From assembly GCA_001769835.1 (NCBI GenBank), contig MEPR01000058.1:59806-105371 (forward strand): a DNA stretch of 45,566 nucleotides, written 5' to 3'. The notes below the pieces were generated by a model that saw nothing but the letters and a program-made list of their open reading frames with translations, was not told the origin of the DNA and searched no databases. Source of the stretch: Bdellovibrionales bacterium GWB1_55_8. GTDB lineage: Bacteria > Bdellovibrionota > UBA1018. The first letter of the stretch is position 1; each line of letters starts with the position of its first letter. This document shows positions 7,720 through 15,157 of the stretch, in pieces. The position numbers and the translations under genes are program-made.

Positions 7720-8487
7720 TTAGAAAACTATCAGAGAACTCGCCATGTTGGCGGTTCCATCCTCAGCTTGTAACTGGTCCTGCAGCCATGCTGGAAACTC
7801 CGAACGTATCTTGGCGGAATCTTTCAACTCTTTCTTCCTTGCCAGTAACTCACCTTGCGCAAACGCCCCCATACTCCCCGTTGAAAGAATCAGCCAGTCA
7901 CCAGGCCTGATTCGAAATTCCCAGACCTCCGGCTCCAGATCCTCACTGATTCCAAGAGCCATGAGCGGAAATCGAGGCGTGGTGAGTTTTTCGGTCCCGA
8001 AGGGATCCGCCAGACGGCTATAGGCACGCGGAGTCACGAGTTGCACAGCGCGTTCTTCACGCAACAGCCAGGCCTCACACCCGCCCACGCTCGCCAAGGC
8101 CAGCAGGTCTCCGTCCAGGAAGCCCGCAATGACGGATGCACCGCCTTTTTCGTGAATGCCTTTGTCCCGATTGAGAGACAGCACTTTCCTGTTCGCGTGA
8201 ACAAGAGCATTGAACAAGACATTGCCGGCCAGTGAAAAATACGTTCTGAGAACAAAAGGAAGAGTGGCTTCAAGATCTCCCGCCTCTTTGATGAGAAACT
8301 CACGAACTCCTTCAGCGGCCGTTTTCGACGCATTGCTGCCCGCCTCAGGGCCGCCAAACCCGTCGGCTACCGCAAATACGCCGCGTGCGGCGTCGCCCAT
8401 GACGAAGTCCTCCTGAGCAGGCCTGCTTCCCTGATGCAGGAAAGTTGAGATCGCGCGAATGGGTAACTTGCTGTTCCTCACCGTCAC
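7720..8487 (-). CDS. PP2C-fold protein with lost metal ligands (probable pseudophosphatase)
   Basis: A 255-residue protein of the PPM/PP2C fold, a family of Mn/Mg-dependent Ser/Thr phosphatases. The N-terminal motifs are intact: QED at 25-27 and VADGFGG at 40-46. Three later motifs are altered. The usual VGDSR is SVGGCEAW; the Asp-Gly motif that normally follows a run like LILST is Gly-Ser (G204-S205); and the terminal Asp-Asn is Ala-Asn (A246-N247). The last two Asp normally bind the second metal, so activity is doubtful, though a one-metal or regulatory role is possible. The start overlaps the stop of the FHA-TPR gene by four bases (ATGA). PP2C and FHA genes usually go with Ser/Thr kinases, but none is in the window. 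Confidence 0.85.
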   Translation of the reverse strand: MTVRNSKLPIRAISTFLHQGSRPAQEDFVMGDAARGVFAVADGFGGPEAGSNASKTAAEGVREFLIKEAGDLEATLPFVLRTYFSLAGNVLFNALVHANRKVLSLNRDKGIHEKGGASVIAGFLDGDLLALASVGGCEAWLLREERAVQLVTPRAYSRLADPFGTEKLTTPRFPLMALGISEDLEPEVWEFRIRPGDWLILSTGSMGAFAQGELLARKKELKDSAKIRSEFPAWLQDQLQAEDGTANMASSLIVF

Positions 8488-10757
8488 TGAATGCTCCCAT
8501 CCAGCCGGGTGTAATTAGCCAGTTTCCGCTGCGCACGCTGATAATACACATCGTCTTTAGGGGCGATTTCGAGGCACTCCTTGAACTTCTGGCGAGCGGT
8601 CGCGAAATCGCTGTAGCTCTCGGCGAGAATCGCCTCTGTATAAACTCCTTTGGCCTTGTCGTGCAGTATCCCTTTTTGGCGTGCCATTCCGTCATGAGCT
8701 TCACGGTGAGCAGGATCCACTTGAGAAGCGGAATAGTAGAGCTGGTAGGCTCGCGCGTATTCTCCGCCATCCTCCATCTGTTTTGCCTCGGCCATCAACG
8801 GGTCGCGACTGGAAGCGACGGCCTCATGCGAATCCGCGATACCTTTCTTGGCAACCGCGTTCACCTTCTTGTCCGTGGCACCGATTTCGAGAACTTGCCC
8901 GAACCCCCGTATCGCGACGTGATGCTTTCCGGCCTTCTGTTCCTCAAGCGCCTCCCGATAAACGGCCCAGGCCTGCTTGTTGATCTCGGCTCTCACCTGC
9001 GCTTCCTGCTCCTTGGCCCGGCGCTGCTCTTCCATTTCGTCGAGCTGCCGCCGCCAATCAGCGATTTGCGTATTGTCGGGATCAAGAGCAAGCACTTCGG
9101 CGAAGGATTCGCGAGCACGTTCATACTGCCGCTTTTTCATCAATCCGCCGGCTTCGGCGACGAGCGTATCGATACGCTGTCTGAGTCGTTCCTTTTCCTC
9201 TGCAGCGCGTCTCCGTTCCTCGGCGCGCTGCACTTCCTCTTTTCTAAGAACAGCGATACTTTCGATCTCCATCGCGCGCTCATAATTCGGAATCAGCGCG
9301 AGAACCTGCCGGATGGCCGAAAGCGTACTGTCGTAATCCTTTTTCTGTGCATAAGTAAGCGCTTCCTGAATCTTGGATTCCACGAAAGCCTTTTCCTTTT
9401 CAGTCAGGGTCTCATACGTCTTCACGGCTGATTGAGTCTTTGTGGTCTGAGCGACTTTGTCTTTTTGCTCACCGCCGGGCTTCGGATCCTCCAGGAAGAA
9501 AAGCGCACCCAATCCAACGACCGCGATGATCAGTATCCGTTGCCTCTTCGGAAGGGCCCGGAATTTTCCGAGCAGACTTCCATCTGATTGCGGACCCCCG
9601 ACGCCGGCGATGTTACCCAACCCTGTAACACCTGCGCCGCCCGGAGCAGCCGCGCCGGGAAAATTCCCTATCTGAGACTGGACCTGCTCCGGCCAGGCGA
9701 TTCCCACATTCGAAGAGCCCGGCTGCGGAGAAATATCGGGCTGTTGCGCCGGAAAATCACCTCCAGGCATGGAGATATCCGGCAAAGCCATGGAGGGTTC
9801 CGACGCCTCCATCATCTCCAATGGAAGAATCTGATCTTTCTGCGCATCGTAATCCAGACTGGCTGCAACGAAGCGGAACTCGGTATCGCCGATGCGAATC
9901 AAATCGTCACCGGAGAGCTCAGCCTCAGTCACACGGGCCCCGTTCACAAGGGTGCCGTTCGACGAACCGAGATCCTTCAAAACGAAACTGATACCGGCCT
10001 TCCGGATGATCGTGTTCTTCCGCGAGGCCTTTTTGTCATTCAGTACGATGTCGCAGCTTTGGCCACGTCCAATCGAAATTTCAGAACCTGTCAGCTCGAA
10101 TTCCTCTACGTTCGCCTGGCCGGCTTGAAAGACGAGTTTTACCGAAATTTTCGCCGCTGGCGAAAGCTTTGTATGTGCATCATCTTCCCCGACCTCGAAG
10201 GCCTCGGACACGGCAGGTTCCTGAACCCCGACATCCAGCGACACGGCAAGCGAATCCGAAGCCGCATCAACCCCCGCAACCCCAGCAACCTCCGACGCCT
10301 CAAACGTTTGAGCAGGAATCGCCACGTCGGCAGACTCAGGCGTTTCAACAGGCAAATCGGCTGCCACATTGTCGAGGTTCACGGAATCAACGGCTCCGTC
10401 CGCGCTCGGCTGCGGTTGCGAAGGCTGCGGCTGCGCCGCTACCGATGTCGTGGCGGAAGGTGTCGCCAGCGTCAGCAGGTAAGGTCCGAGCGAAATGATA
10501 TCGCCTTCCTTGAGAATGGCCCTCGAACAGTCCTTGCCATTCACGAGCAATGGAGCGAATTCGCTCTTTTTCTCCACCTGAACGCCGCCCGGCGTAAGCT
10601 TGAAAGAGACATGCTGACGTGAGATTGCGCGATCTTCCAGGCGGATCAGACAATTCTCGGATCGTCCAAGCACAGCTTCGCCTTCGATCGGGAGCTTGCG
10701 GATCGTTTCGCCGTTCTTGAGGATGGTTAGAATTGGCGCAGCACCCATGTCAGCCAC
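8484..10757 (-). CDS. Double FHA domain, single-span membrane protein with TPR repeats
   Basis: A 757-residue protein with two FHA phosphothreonine-binding domains. FHA1 (residues 8-95) has VLGRSENC and SRQH but lacks the GSxNG loop. FHA2 (about 205-300) has IGRGQSCDI, SRKN in place of the usual SRxH, and GSSNGTLVNG. A Pro/Gly-rich linker leads to one membrane span at about 405-423 (RILIIAVVGLGALFF), preceded by basic residues. The C-terminal 330 residues form TPR-like helical repeats and a charged coiled-coil stretch (EVQRAEERRRAAEEKERLRQ). By the positive-inside rule the FHA part is cytoplasmic and the TPR part periplasmic. It overlaps both neighbours (8 and 4 bases), so the cluster is one operon. 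The ligand is unknown. Confidence 0.85.
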   Translation of the reverse strand: MADMGAAPILTILKNGETIRKLPIEGEAVLGRSENCLIRLEDRAISRQHVSFKLTPGGVQVEKKSEFAPLLVNGKDCSRAILKEGDIISLGPYLLTLATPSATTSVAAQPQPSQPQPSADGAVDSVNLDNVAADLPVETPESADVAIPAQTFEASEVAGVAGVDAASDSLAVSLDVGVQEPAVSEAFEVGEDDAHTKLSPAAKISVKLVFQAGQANVEEFELTGSEISIGRGQSCDIVLNDKKASRKNTIIRKAGISFVLKDLGSSNGTLVNGARVTEAELSGDDLIRIGDTEFRFVAASLDYDAQKDQILPLEMMEASEPSMALPDISMPGGDFPAQQPDISPQPGSSNVGIAWPEQVQSQIGNFPGAAAPGGAGVTGLGNIAGVGGPQSDGSLLGKFRALPKRQRILIIAVVGLGALFFLEDPKPGGEQKDKVAQTTKTQSAVKTYETLTEKEKAFVESKIQEALTYAQKKDYDSTLSAIRQVLALIPNYERAMEIESIAVLRKEEVQRAEERRRAAEEKERLRQRIDTLVAEAGGLMKKRQYERARESFAEVLALDPDNTQIADWRRQLDEMEEQRRAKEQEAQVRAEINKQAWAVYREALEEQKAGKHHVAIRGFGQVLEIGATDKKVNAVAKKGIADSHEAVASSRDPLMAEAKQMEDGGEYARAYQLYYSASQVDPAHREAHDGMARQKGILHDKAKGVYTEAILAESYSDFATARQKFKECLEIAPKDDVYYQRAQRKLANYTRLDGSIQ

Positions 10758-11715
10758 TGCCTCCCTGCTGCTTCATGATTTTTTCGCGCTGCTCCTTGGC
10801 TTCAACGAAGGCGGGGTCCGACTGGTTTCGATGCATCAGCCGAAGCACTGATTCAAAATGACCGCGTGCTTGCTTCAGCTTCCCGGCATCCAAGGTCTTT
10901 TTACCCTGTACAAGATGCATCTTCACTTCCTCTTCGATGCGCTTGTCGCACGTTTTGAGATAACTTGACGCGAGGTAATGCTCCGGAACGACCTGAAGAA
11001 CGGTCTCGAATTGGCGCCGAGCCCGAAGATAATTTCCCTGGCGATACTCCCGGAATCCGATCTCAAAAAAGGCATCAGCGGCCTTGTTTTGCGGGATCTC
11101 ACCACGCAGTGACGCGATATCGCGGATGCTTTGGGCGACATCGACCGAATCTTTTTTCACCGGTTTCTTTGGATCGTCATCAGATAGAAAAAGAAACGCA
11201 AGCACCACGAGTCCGCCGACAAGGAGGAGCTTCCCCCCGCCTCCGCCTGACCGGGACGCACCGGCGAAGGGCGCTTGACCGATGGCCTCATATCGCGCGG
11301 CAAGCGCGGAGTGATCCATACTGACCTGGGAGAAACTCTTCGCAGGAGCCGAGAGCATGGCTGTTCCCGCTTCGGCAGCCATGAATTCCAACGTTGTTTC
11401 GCCGATCGTGATCGTGTCGCCTGACCGCAACATCGCTTCTCGTGTCTGCTGCCCATTATGCAGAATCCCGTTGGCGCTTCCCTGATCTAGAACAGTCCAA
11501 TTGCCAGCGGGCCCCTGACTTAAGGTGGCATGCACCCGTGATGCCTTCAGATCGGAAATGACAATGTCATTGCCTTCACCACGGCCCATCACCGCCTTGG
11601 ACGACGTGACCACAAACACCCATCCATAATCAGGCCCGCGAACGACTTTAAGCCGGGCCTGTTCACCCGGCTGCCGCTCCACTTTGGCCTGCTTGAATTT
11701 CAGGGTGGGCGCCAT
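10750..11715 (-). CDS. FHA domain, single-span membrane protein with TPR-like repeats
   Basis: A 321-residue smaller relative of the next gene with the same layout. One FHA domain (residues about 20-110) has intact signatures VMGRGEGNDI, SRVH and GSANGILHNG. A Gly/Ser-rich linker follows, then a membrane span at about 160-178 (KLLLVGGLVVLAFLFLS), and a C-terminal TPR-like region (FEIGFREYRQGNYLRARRQF, then LDAGKLKQARGHFESVLRL). The ATG at 11715 shares its A with the stop of the preceding gene (TGATG) and has AGGAGGG just upstream. TTG 11718 would be too close to that site. It probably relays or scaffolds a phosphothreonine signal across the inner membrane; that role is inference. Confidence 0.85.
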   Translation of the reverse strand: MAPTLKFKQAKVERQPGEQARLKVVRGPDYGWVFVVTSSKAVMGRGEGNDIVISDLKASRVHATLSQGPAGNWTVLDQGSANGILHNGQQTREAMLRSGDTITIGETTLEFMAAEAGTAMLSAPAKSFSQVSMDHSALAARYEAIGQAPFAGASRSGGGGGKLLLVGGLVVLAFLFLSDDDPKKPVKKDSVDVAQSIRDIASLRGEIPQNKAADAFFEIGFREYRQGNYLRARRQFETVLQVVPEHYLASSYLKTCDKRIEEEVKMHLVQGKKTLDAGKLKQARGHFESVLRLMHRNQSDPAFVEAKEQREKIMKQQGGSG

Positions 11716-13349
11716 CAACCCTCCTGCCTTTCCGCCGCGACCACATAGCCGCGAGCCCCGCCCGCGCCGCTCCCGAAGCTGGCCGCGTGCAGTTTGTAGG
11801 CGACGCCGGAAAACTCGTAATCGTCAACCGCGGTACCAACGCTGGACGCGCGGTCCAGGAGATCATCCACCAAAGCTATGAATGACTGCTCCCGTCCCTG
11901 CGAAGACAGGGTCTGACCTATGGCCGAATCAGAGCGGATTCCGGAAACGTCTTCAAAAGACTGATTCAGGTAAACGACAATGCGATTTGAATCGCAGACC
12001 ACGATCGGTTGTTTCTGGAGATTCCCGATCATCTGAACCGGCATCGAAATCTCGTCAATGGAAGGTCCCGAATCGGCTGAAAGCTGGCCGGTGGCGCTTC
12101 CCTTTGGAACGCGCTGTAAAGTCGAGTCGATCAGGTCCCAAAGGGAATTCAGCTCGGAAAACTTGTGTTCCCGAGTGATCCGGACGAGGTCCCCCTTGAG
12201 GACTTTGTCCATATCATCCGTCAGGACCTGAAACGGTCTGAGCGTCGTGCGGTACAACGCGAAGATGATCAAGGCTCCGAGCAGTCCCGTCAGAATGAGG
12301 GTCTTGGAATACACCACACCCATTTCGCCGATATCAGGAGTGGCAAGAGAAGTGTCGACCGTGACTATCGCCATGGCGACCGTTACGTTCCGTCCGGCAG
12401 TTGAATCATACAACAGCACGGGCTCGATCGCCGTGACGCTCTCCGAATCGAGGGCCTTGACCACCGCGGATCCATTGCGCTCAAATCGATCTCTGGCCTG
12501 TACCGCCAGAACAGCCTCTGGTCCTGACGTAAGAAAATTGTTCGCGCGACGCGGGGCCAGGACCTTGCTGTCCATATCGACCAGAACCGCCAGCTGAACG
12601 CCGTCGCTCTTCTCGATCACGGGATCAATGTCGAGCTTCGATTCAGCGCGTGACGCGAGAAAAGGCGAGTTCCTTTCCGCGATCAGCTTGGCGATGAACC
12701 GAGCTCGGGTGGCCGCTTCTTTAACGACCGCTTCCCGACCCGATTCAATCAATGGATGAACCGAGACCAGGAGATTCGCCACGATGAACGCCATGAAGAA
12801 TCCGACAACCAGAAAGCTCCACTCGTATTTCAGGTTCAATCCGTAGAAAAACGGCATGAGTCTCTGCTCAAGGAACCATGCAAGTTTACCTTTCAGATCC
12901 GTCGGGACAATCGGTGCCGCCGGAGCGGACTGATGACCGCCCATTCCCGCCATCCCGCCTACCGGTGGGAAATGATTTCGATGCGCGGCTGGCGCGGAAC
13001 CCGGAATGGCGACACCGCGTCCGAACCCCTGGGCAGGAGGCGGTGCTTTTGGCTTTTTCGCGGCCGGTACATCTATCTCCAGAATGTATTCCCCGACACT
13101 GACGCGATCACCGGGTCGGATGGTCTTTTTCTTGGTAAGGGCTCCGTTCACGAACGTGCCGTTTGAGCTTCCCTCATCCTGAACGGTCACTTCGTTCCCG
13201 CTTACGAGCAAAACACAGTGCCGCTTCGACACACGCGCGGACTGCAGGACAATGGCATTGCCTGTCTGGCGTCCGATGGAATTCTCGCCTTCGCGAATCA
13301 TGAAACTGCTGCCGCGATTCGGTCCGGCGACAATCGTTACGCGATACAT
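11715..13349 (-). CDS. FHA-transmembrane sensor-PAS protein without an output kinase
   Basis: A 544-residue membrane sensor. Residues 1-90 are an FHA domain (SIGRQTGNAIVL, SKRH, GSSNGTFVNG). A first membrane span lies at about 178-199 (FLVVGFFMAFIVANLLVS), then an extracytoplasmic domain of about 145 residues that looks like a single Cache/PAS-type sensor (QLAVLVDMDSKVLAPRRA), a second span at about 345-365, a HAMP-like stretch (TLRPFQVLTDDMDKVLKGDL), and a PAS domain from about 438 (KQPIVVCDSNRIVVYLNQSF). No kinase, cyclase or GGDEF domain follows. ATG 13349 has GGAG 7 bases upstream and starts right at the FHA domain, so it is preferred to the longer frame to 13448, which runs into the DUF192 gene. 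It overlaps DUF192 by 13 bases. Confidence 0.84.
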   Translation of the reverse strand: MYRVTIVAGPNRGSSFMIREGENSIGRQTGNAIVLQSARVSKRHCVLLVSGNEVTVQDEGSSNGTFVNGALTKKKTIRPGDRVSVGEYILEIDVPAAKKPKAPPPAQGFGRGVAIPGSAPAAHRNHFPPVGGMAGMGGHQSAPAAPIVPTDLKGKLAWFLEQRLMPFFYGLNLKYEWSFLVVGFFMAFIVANLLVSVHPLIESGREAVVKEAATRARFIAKLIAERNSPFLASRAESKLDIDPVIEKSDGVQLAVLVDMDSKVLAPRRANNFLTSGPEAVLAVQARDRFERNGSAVVKALDSESVTAIEPVLLYDSTAGRNVTVAMAIVTVDTSLATPDIGEMGVVYSKTLILTGLLGALIIFALYRTTLRPFQVLTDDMDKVLKGDLVRITREHKFSELNSLWDLIDSTLQRVPKGSATGQLSADSGPSIDEISMPVQMIGNLQKQPIVVCDSNRIVVYLNQSFEDVSGIRSDSAIGQTLSSQGREQSFIALVDDLLDRASSVGTAVDDYEFSGVAYKLHAASFGSGAGGARGYVVAAERQEG

Positions 13350-13765
13350 AGTTCGTCTCCGGGGTGTATCGATTGAGCCCGCACGGTTCCTGCCGGCAAT
13401 TCGAGAGTGTGCTCTGCGCGTCCGTCTCGTAGAGGCAAAAGGCGCCACGGCATCGCCTGCTCGCGAACGGAACAGACTTTGAACTTTCGAGATCCTTCGA
13501 TGCCTGGCAATTCAGTCAGAAAAACAATGTCGATCGGGATCCGCATGAACCACATATGGACATCGTTGCAGCGAGGAAAAAGCATTCCCTCCCCGCTCGC
13601 AAGCAAGGTCCGTCCGATCAATCCTCTGAGGCGATCTAAAAAGCGCTCTGCCACAATGCACTTATCGGCAATAACCGCCTGATTTTTTAGGGACTTAAGT
13701 TTGAGAACTTTTCGCCCTCCGGAATCCGTGTCGAAAGGAGTCCAAGGCGATTGAAAAAAGGCCAT
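13337..13765 (-). CDS. DUF192 family protein
   Basis: A 142-residue DUF192 (UPF0127) protein, a small beta-rich fold of uncertain biochemical role. The domain spans about residues 20-140, with family-typical stretches AERFLDRLRGLIGRTLL, GMLFPRCNDVHMWFMRIPID and the terminal VRAQSIHPGDELCIA. Here it is the first gene of the FHA cluster and overlaps the FHA-PAS sensor gene by 13 bases. Members are often found next to secretion and pilus genes, which suits the nearby tad locus. No clear ribosome site precedes ATG 13765; a TACAAT box 7 bases before it raises the possibility of a leaderless start, weakly supported. Confidence 0.82.
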   Translation of the reverse strand: MAFFQSPWTPFDTDSGGRKVLKLKSLKNQAVIADKCIVAERFLDRLRGLIGRTLLASGEGMLFPRCNDVHMWFMRIPIDIVFLTELPGIEGSRKFKVCSVREQAMPWRLLPLRDGRAEHTLELPAGTVRAQSIHPGDELCIA

Positions 13766-13806
13766 AAAATCATTGTACCCCAGGCATCGAATTCGGCCCT
13801 TGCGGA

Positions 13807-14118
13807 TTAACTGGCCTTGGAAAACCCTTCACTATCGCGCTCTTGAGCCATTTGGCGGAGCTCGCGCGTGATTTTCCCGATTTTTTCGGAAGCATTACGA
13901 ATCTGCATAAGAGATTCGGCCGCTCGCTTCGGGTCCAAGGTGCCGCCGAGGGCCGCGTCTTCCAGCAACTCCGCTCGCGCGGAAATCACGGTCAGATGAT
14001 TATTGATGTCATGAAGAAGGCGACGGGCCGAAGGAGAGAGCCGGACCGGCGATTCAGGCGTGCCACCAGCCTGCTCCGTCGAAAACAGCCGCTTCAGGAT
14101 CATTTCGAAACGAGTCAC
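13807..14118 (-). CDS. Stand-alone histidine-kinase dimerisation (DHp/HisKA-like) protein
   Basis: A 103-residue protein made almost entirely of a DHp-like helical hairpin. The H-box is LLHDINNHLTVISARAELLE (residues 34-53, His36 the likely phospho-acceptor), and the second helix is IRNASEKIGKITRELRQMA. There is no HATPase domain in frame or directly downstream, so it cannot phosphorylate itself; it could be a phosphotransfer protein in the manner of ChpT, or an orphan partner. Start is GTG 14118 or ATG 14103: AGAAGGA abuts the GTG, so neither is well placed. It lies 41 bases upstream of DUF192 on the same strand and may lead the FHA operon. Confidence 0.7.
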   Translation of the reverse strand: MTRFEMILKRLFSTEQAGGTPESPVRLSPSARRLLHDINNHLTVISARAELLEDAALGGTLDPKRAAESLMQIRNASEKIGKITRELRQMAQERDSEGFSKAS

Positions 14119-14162
14119 TCCTTCTGATCGGATTCAGCGGATGAATTCTTTATATATGGAAT

Positions 14163-15134
14163 TTACTTGCCCCGAAGCGCCACAAGGGCTCCGCCAATCA
14201 AGCCGGCATTGTTCTCCAGCCTGGAAAGCGCGAGCTTCGGCAAAAGGTCAACCCCCTGCCTGCGCCTGGCCAGGAGCTGTAACAGTTGTTTCCGGGTTTT
14301 TTCGAGGAAGAGATCGGCAGTGTTCGCGAAGCTACCTGTGAATATGACTATTTCCGGAGCATAGAGCACGACGTAATTATGAATGGCGACAGCCATCACG
14401 CGTGAATATTCATCGAACAGTTCAAGAAATTTAGGATCGCCAGCACGGGCAAGGTCAGCAATCGCTTTCGCATCCAGGTCCTCTCGTCCCAAACGAACTC
14501 TGGCGCGCCGGGTGAAACTGCGTCCCGAAAGATACGCTTCCGCACAGCCGATATTTCCGCAGCCACATGGGGCGGAAGAGTCGTTGAAATCAAGAATGAC
14601 GTGGCCGCCCTCAGGGTGCTGCCCTCTTCCGGCGCGAACAAGCTCATTTTCGCAGATCATCCCCGTCCCGAGGCCAGTCCCCAGCGTCAAAATAATGGCA
14701 TTCCGATAACCCTTCGCCGCACCAATCCAATGCTCCGCAAGAACTGCCGCCGCGGCGTCGTTTTCAAGGAAAACTTTTCGTTTCAGACGTGTCGAAAGCA
14801 GTTTCGCGAGCGGGACCGTTCCCCATTTTTTTCCTTCTCGGCTCGAGAAGTTCGTAGGATCCAGCAGAATTCCCTTCGCGGGATCCAGTGGCCCCGCCGA
14901 CGCGACCCCGACGTATTTGATTCTGGGATAACGATCGAGAAAGCCCTGTCCCAATTCGGAAAGCTGTCGAATGACGGCGTCCTTACCCTCCTGAAAAACG
15001 GTCGGAACCCTGATTTCGTCAAGAATACGACCGCGGGAATTCACAACACCCACGGCAACCTTGGTTCCGCCTAAATCGAAGGCCAAAACGGGAGCTAACT
15101 CGCGCCGATTCTTTGTAGGGGCTTTCTGTGCCAT
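14163..15134 (-). CDS. ROK family sugar kinase (glucokinase-like)
   Basis: ROK kinases phosphorylate glucose, N-acetylglucosamine or related sugars with ATP in the cytoplasm. The 323-residue protein has the ATP-binding DLGGTK at 20-25, the conserved LGTGLGTGMI and EGGHVILD, and the zinc-binding ROK motif CGCGNIGCAEAYLSG. The C-terminus (LENNAGLIGGALVAL) is family-typical. ATG 15134 is chosen because the frame further upstream would run into the divergent ftsK gene. There is no strong ribosome site. The gap to ftsK is only 23 bases. Substrate cannot be decided from sequence; glucokinase or GlcNAc/ManNAc kinase are the main options. Confidence 0.88.
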   Translation of the reverse strand: MAQKAPTKNRRELAPVLAFDLGGTKVAVGVVNSRGRILDEIRVPTVFQEGKDAVIRQLSELGQGFLDRYPRIKYVGVASAGPLDPAKGILLDPTNFSSREGKKWGTVPLAKLLSTRLKRKVFLENDAAAAVLAEHWIGAAKGYRNAIILTLGTGLGTGMICENELVRAGRGQHPEGGHVILDFNDSSAPCGCGNIGCAEAYLSGRSFTRRARVRLGREDLDAKAIADLARAGDPKFLELFDEYSRVMAVAIHNYVVLYAPEIVIFTGSFANTADLFLEKTRKQLLQLLARRRQGVDLLPKLALSRLENNAGLIGGALVALRGK

Positions 15135-15157
15135 CAATGTACATGTAACATAAGAGC

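Noticed and set aside
8445-9431. A 328-codon plus-strand frame
   Set aside because: Antisense of the TPR region of the FHA protein; no ribosome site and no recognisable domain.
9588-10622. A 344-codon plus-strand frame opposite the double-FHA gene
   Set aside because: It is rich in Arg and His with no domain, typical of the antisense of a GC-rich gene; the opposite strand carries FHA motifs.
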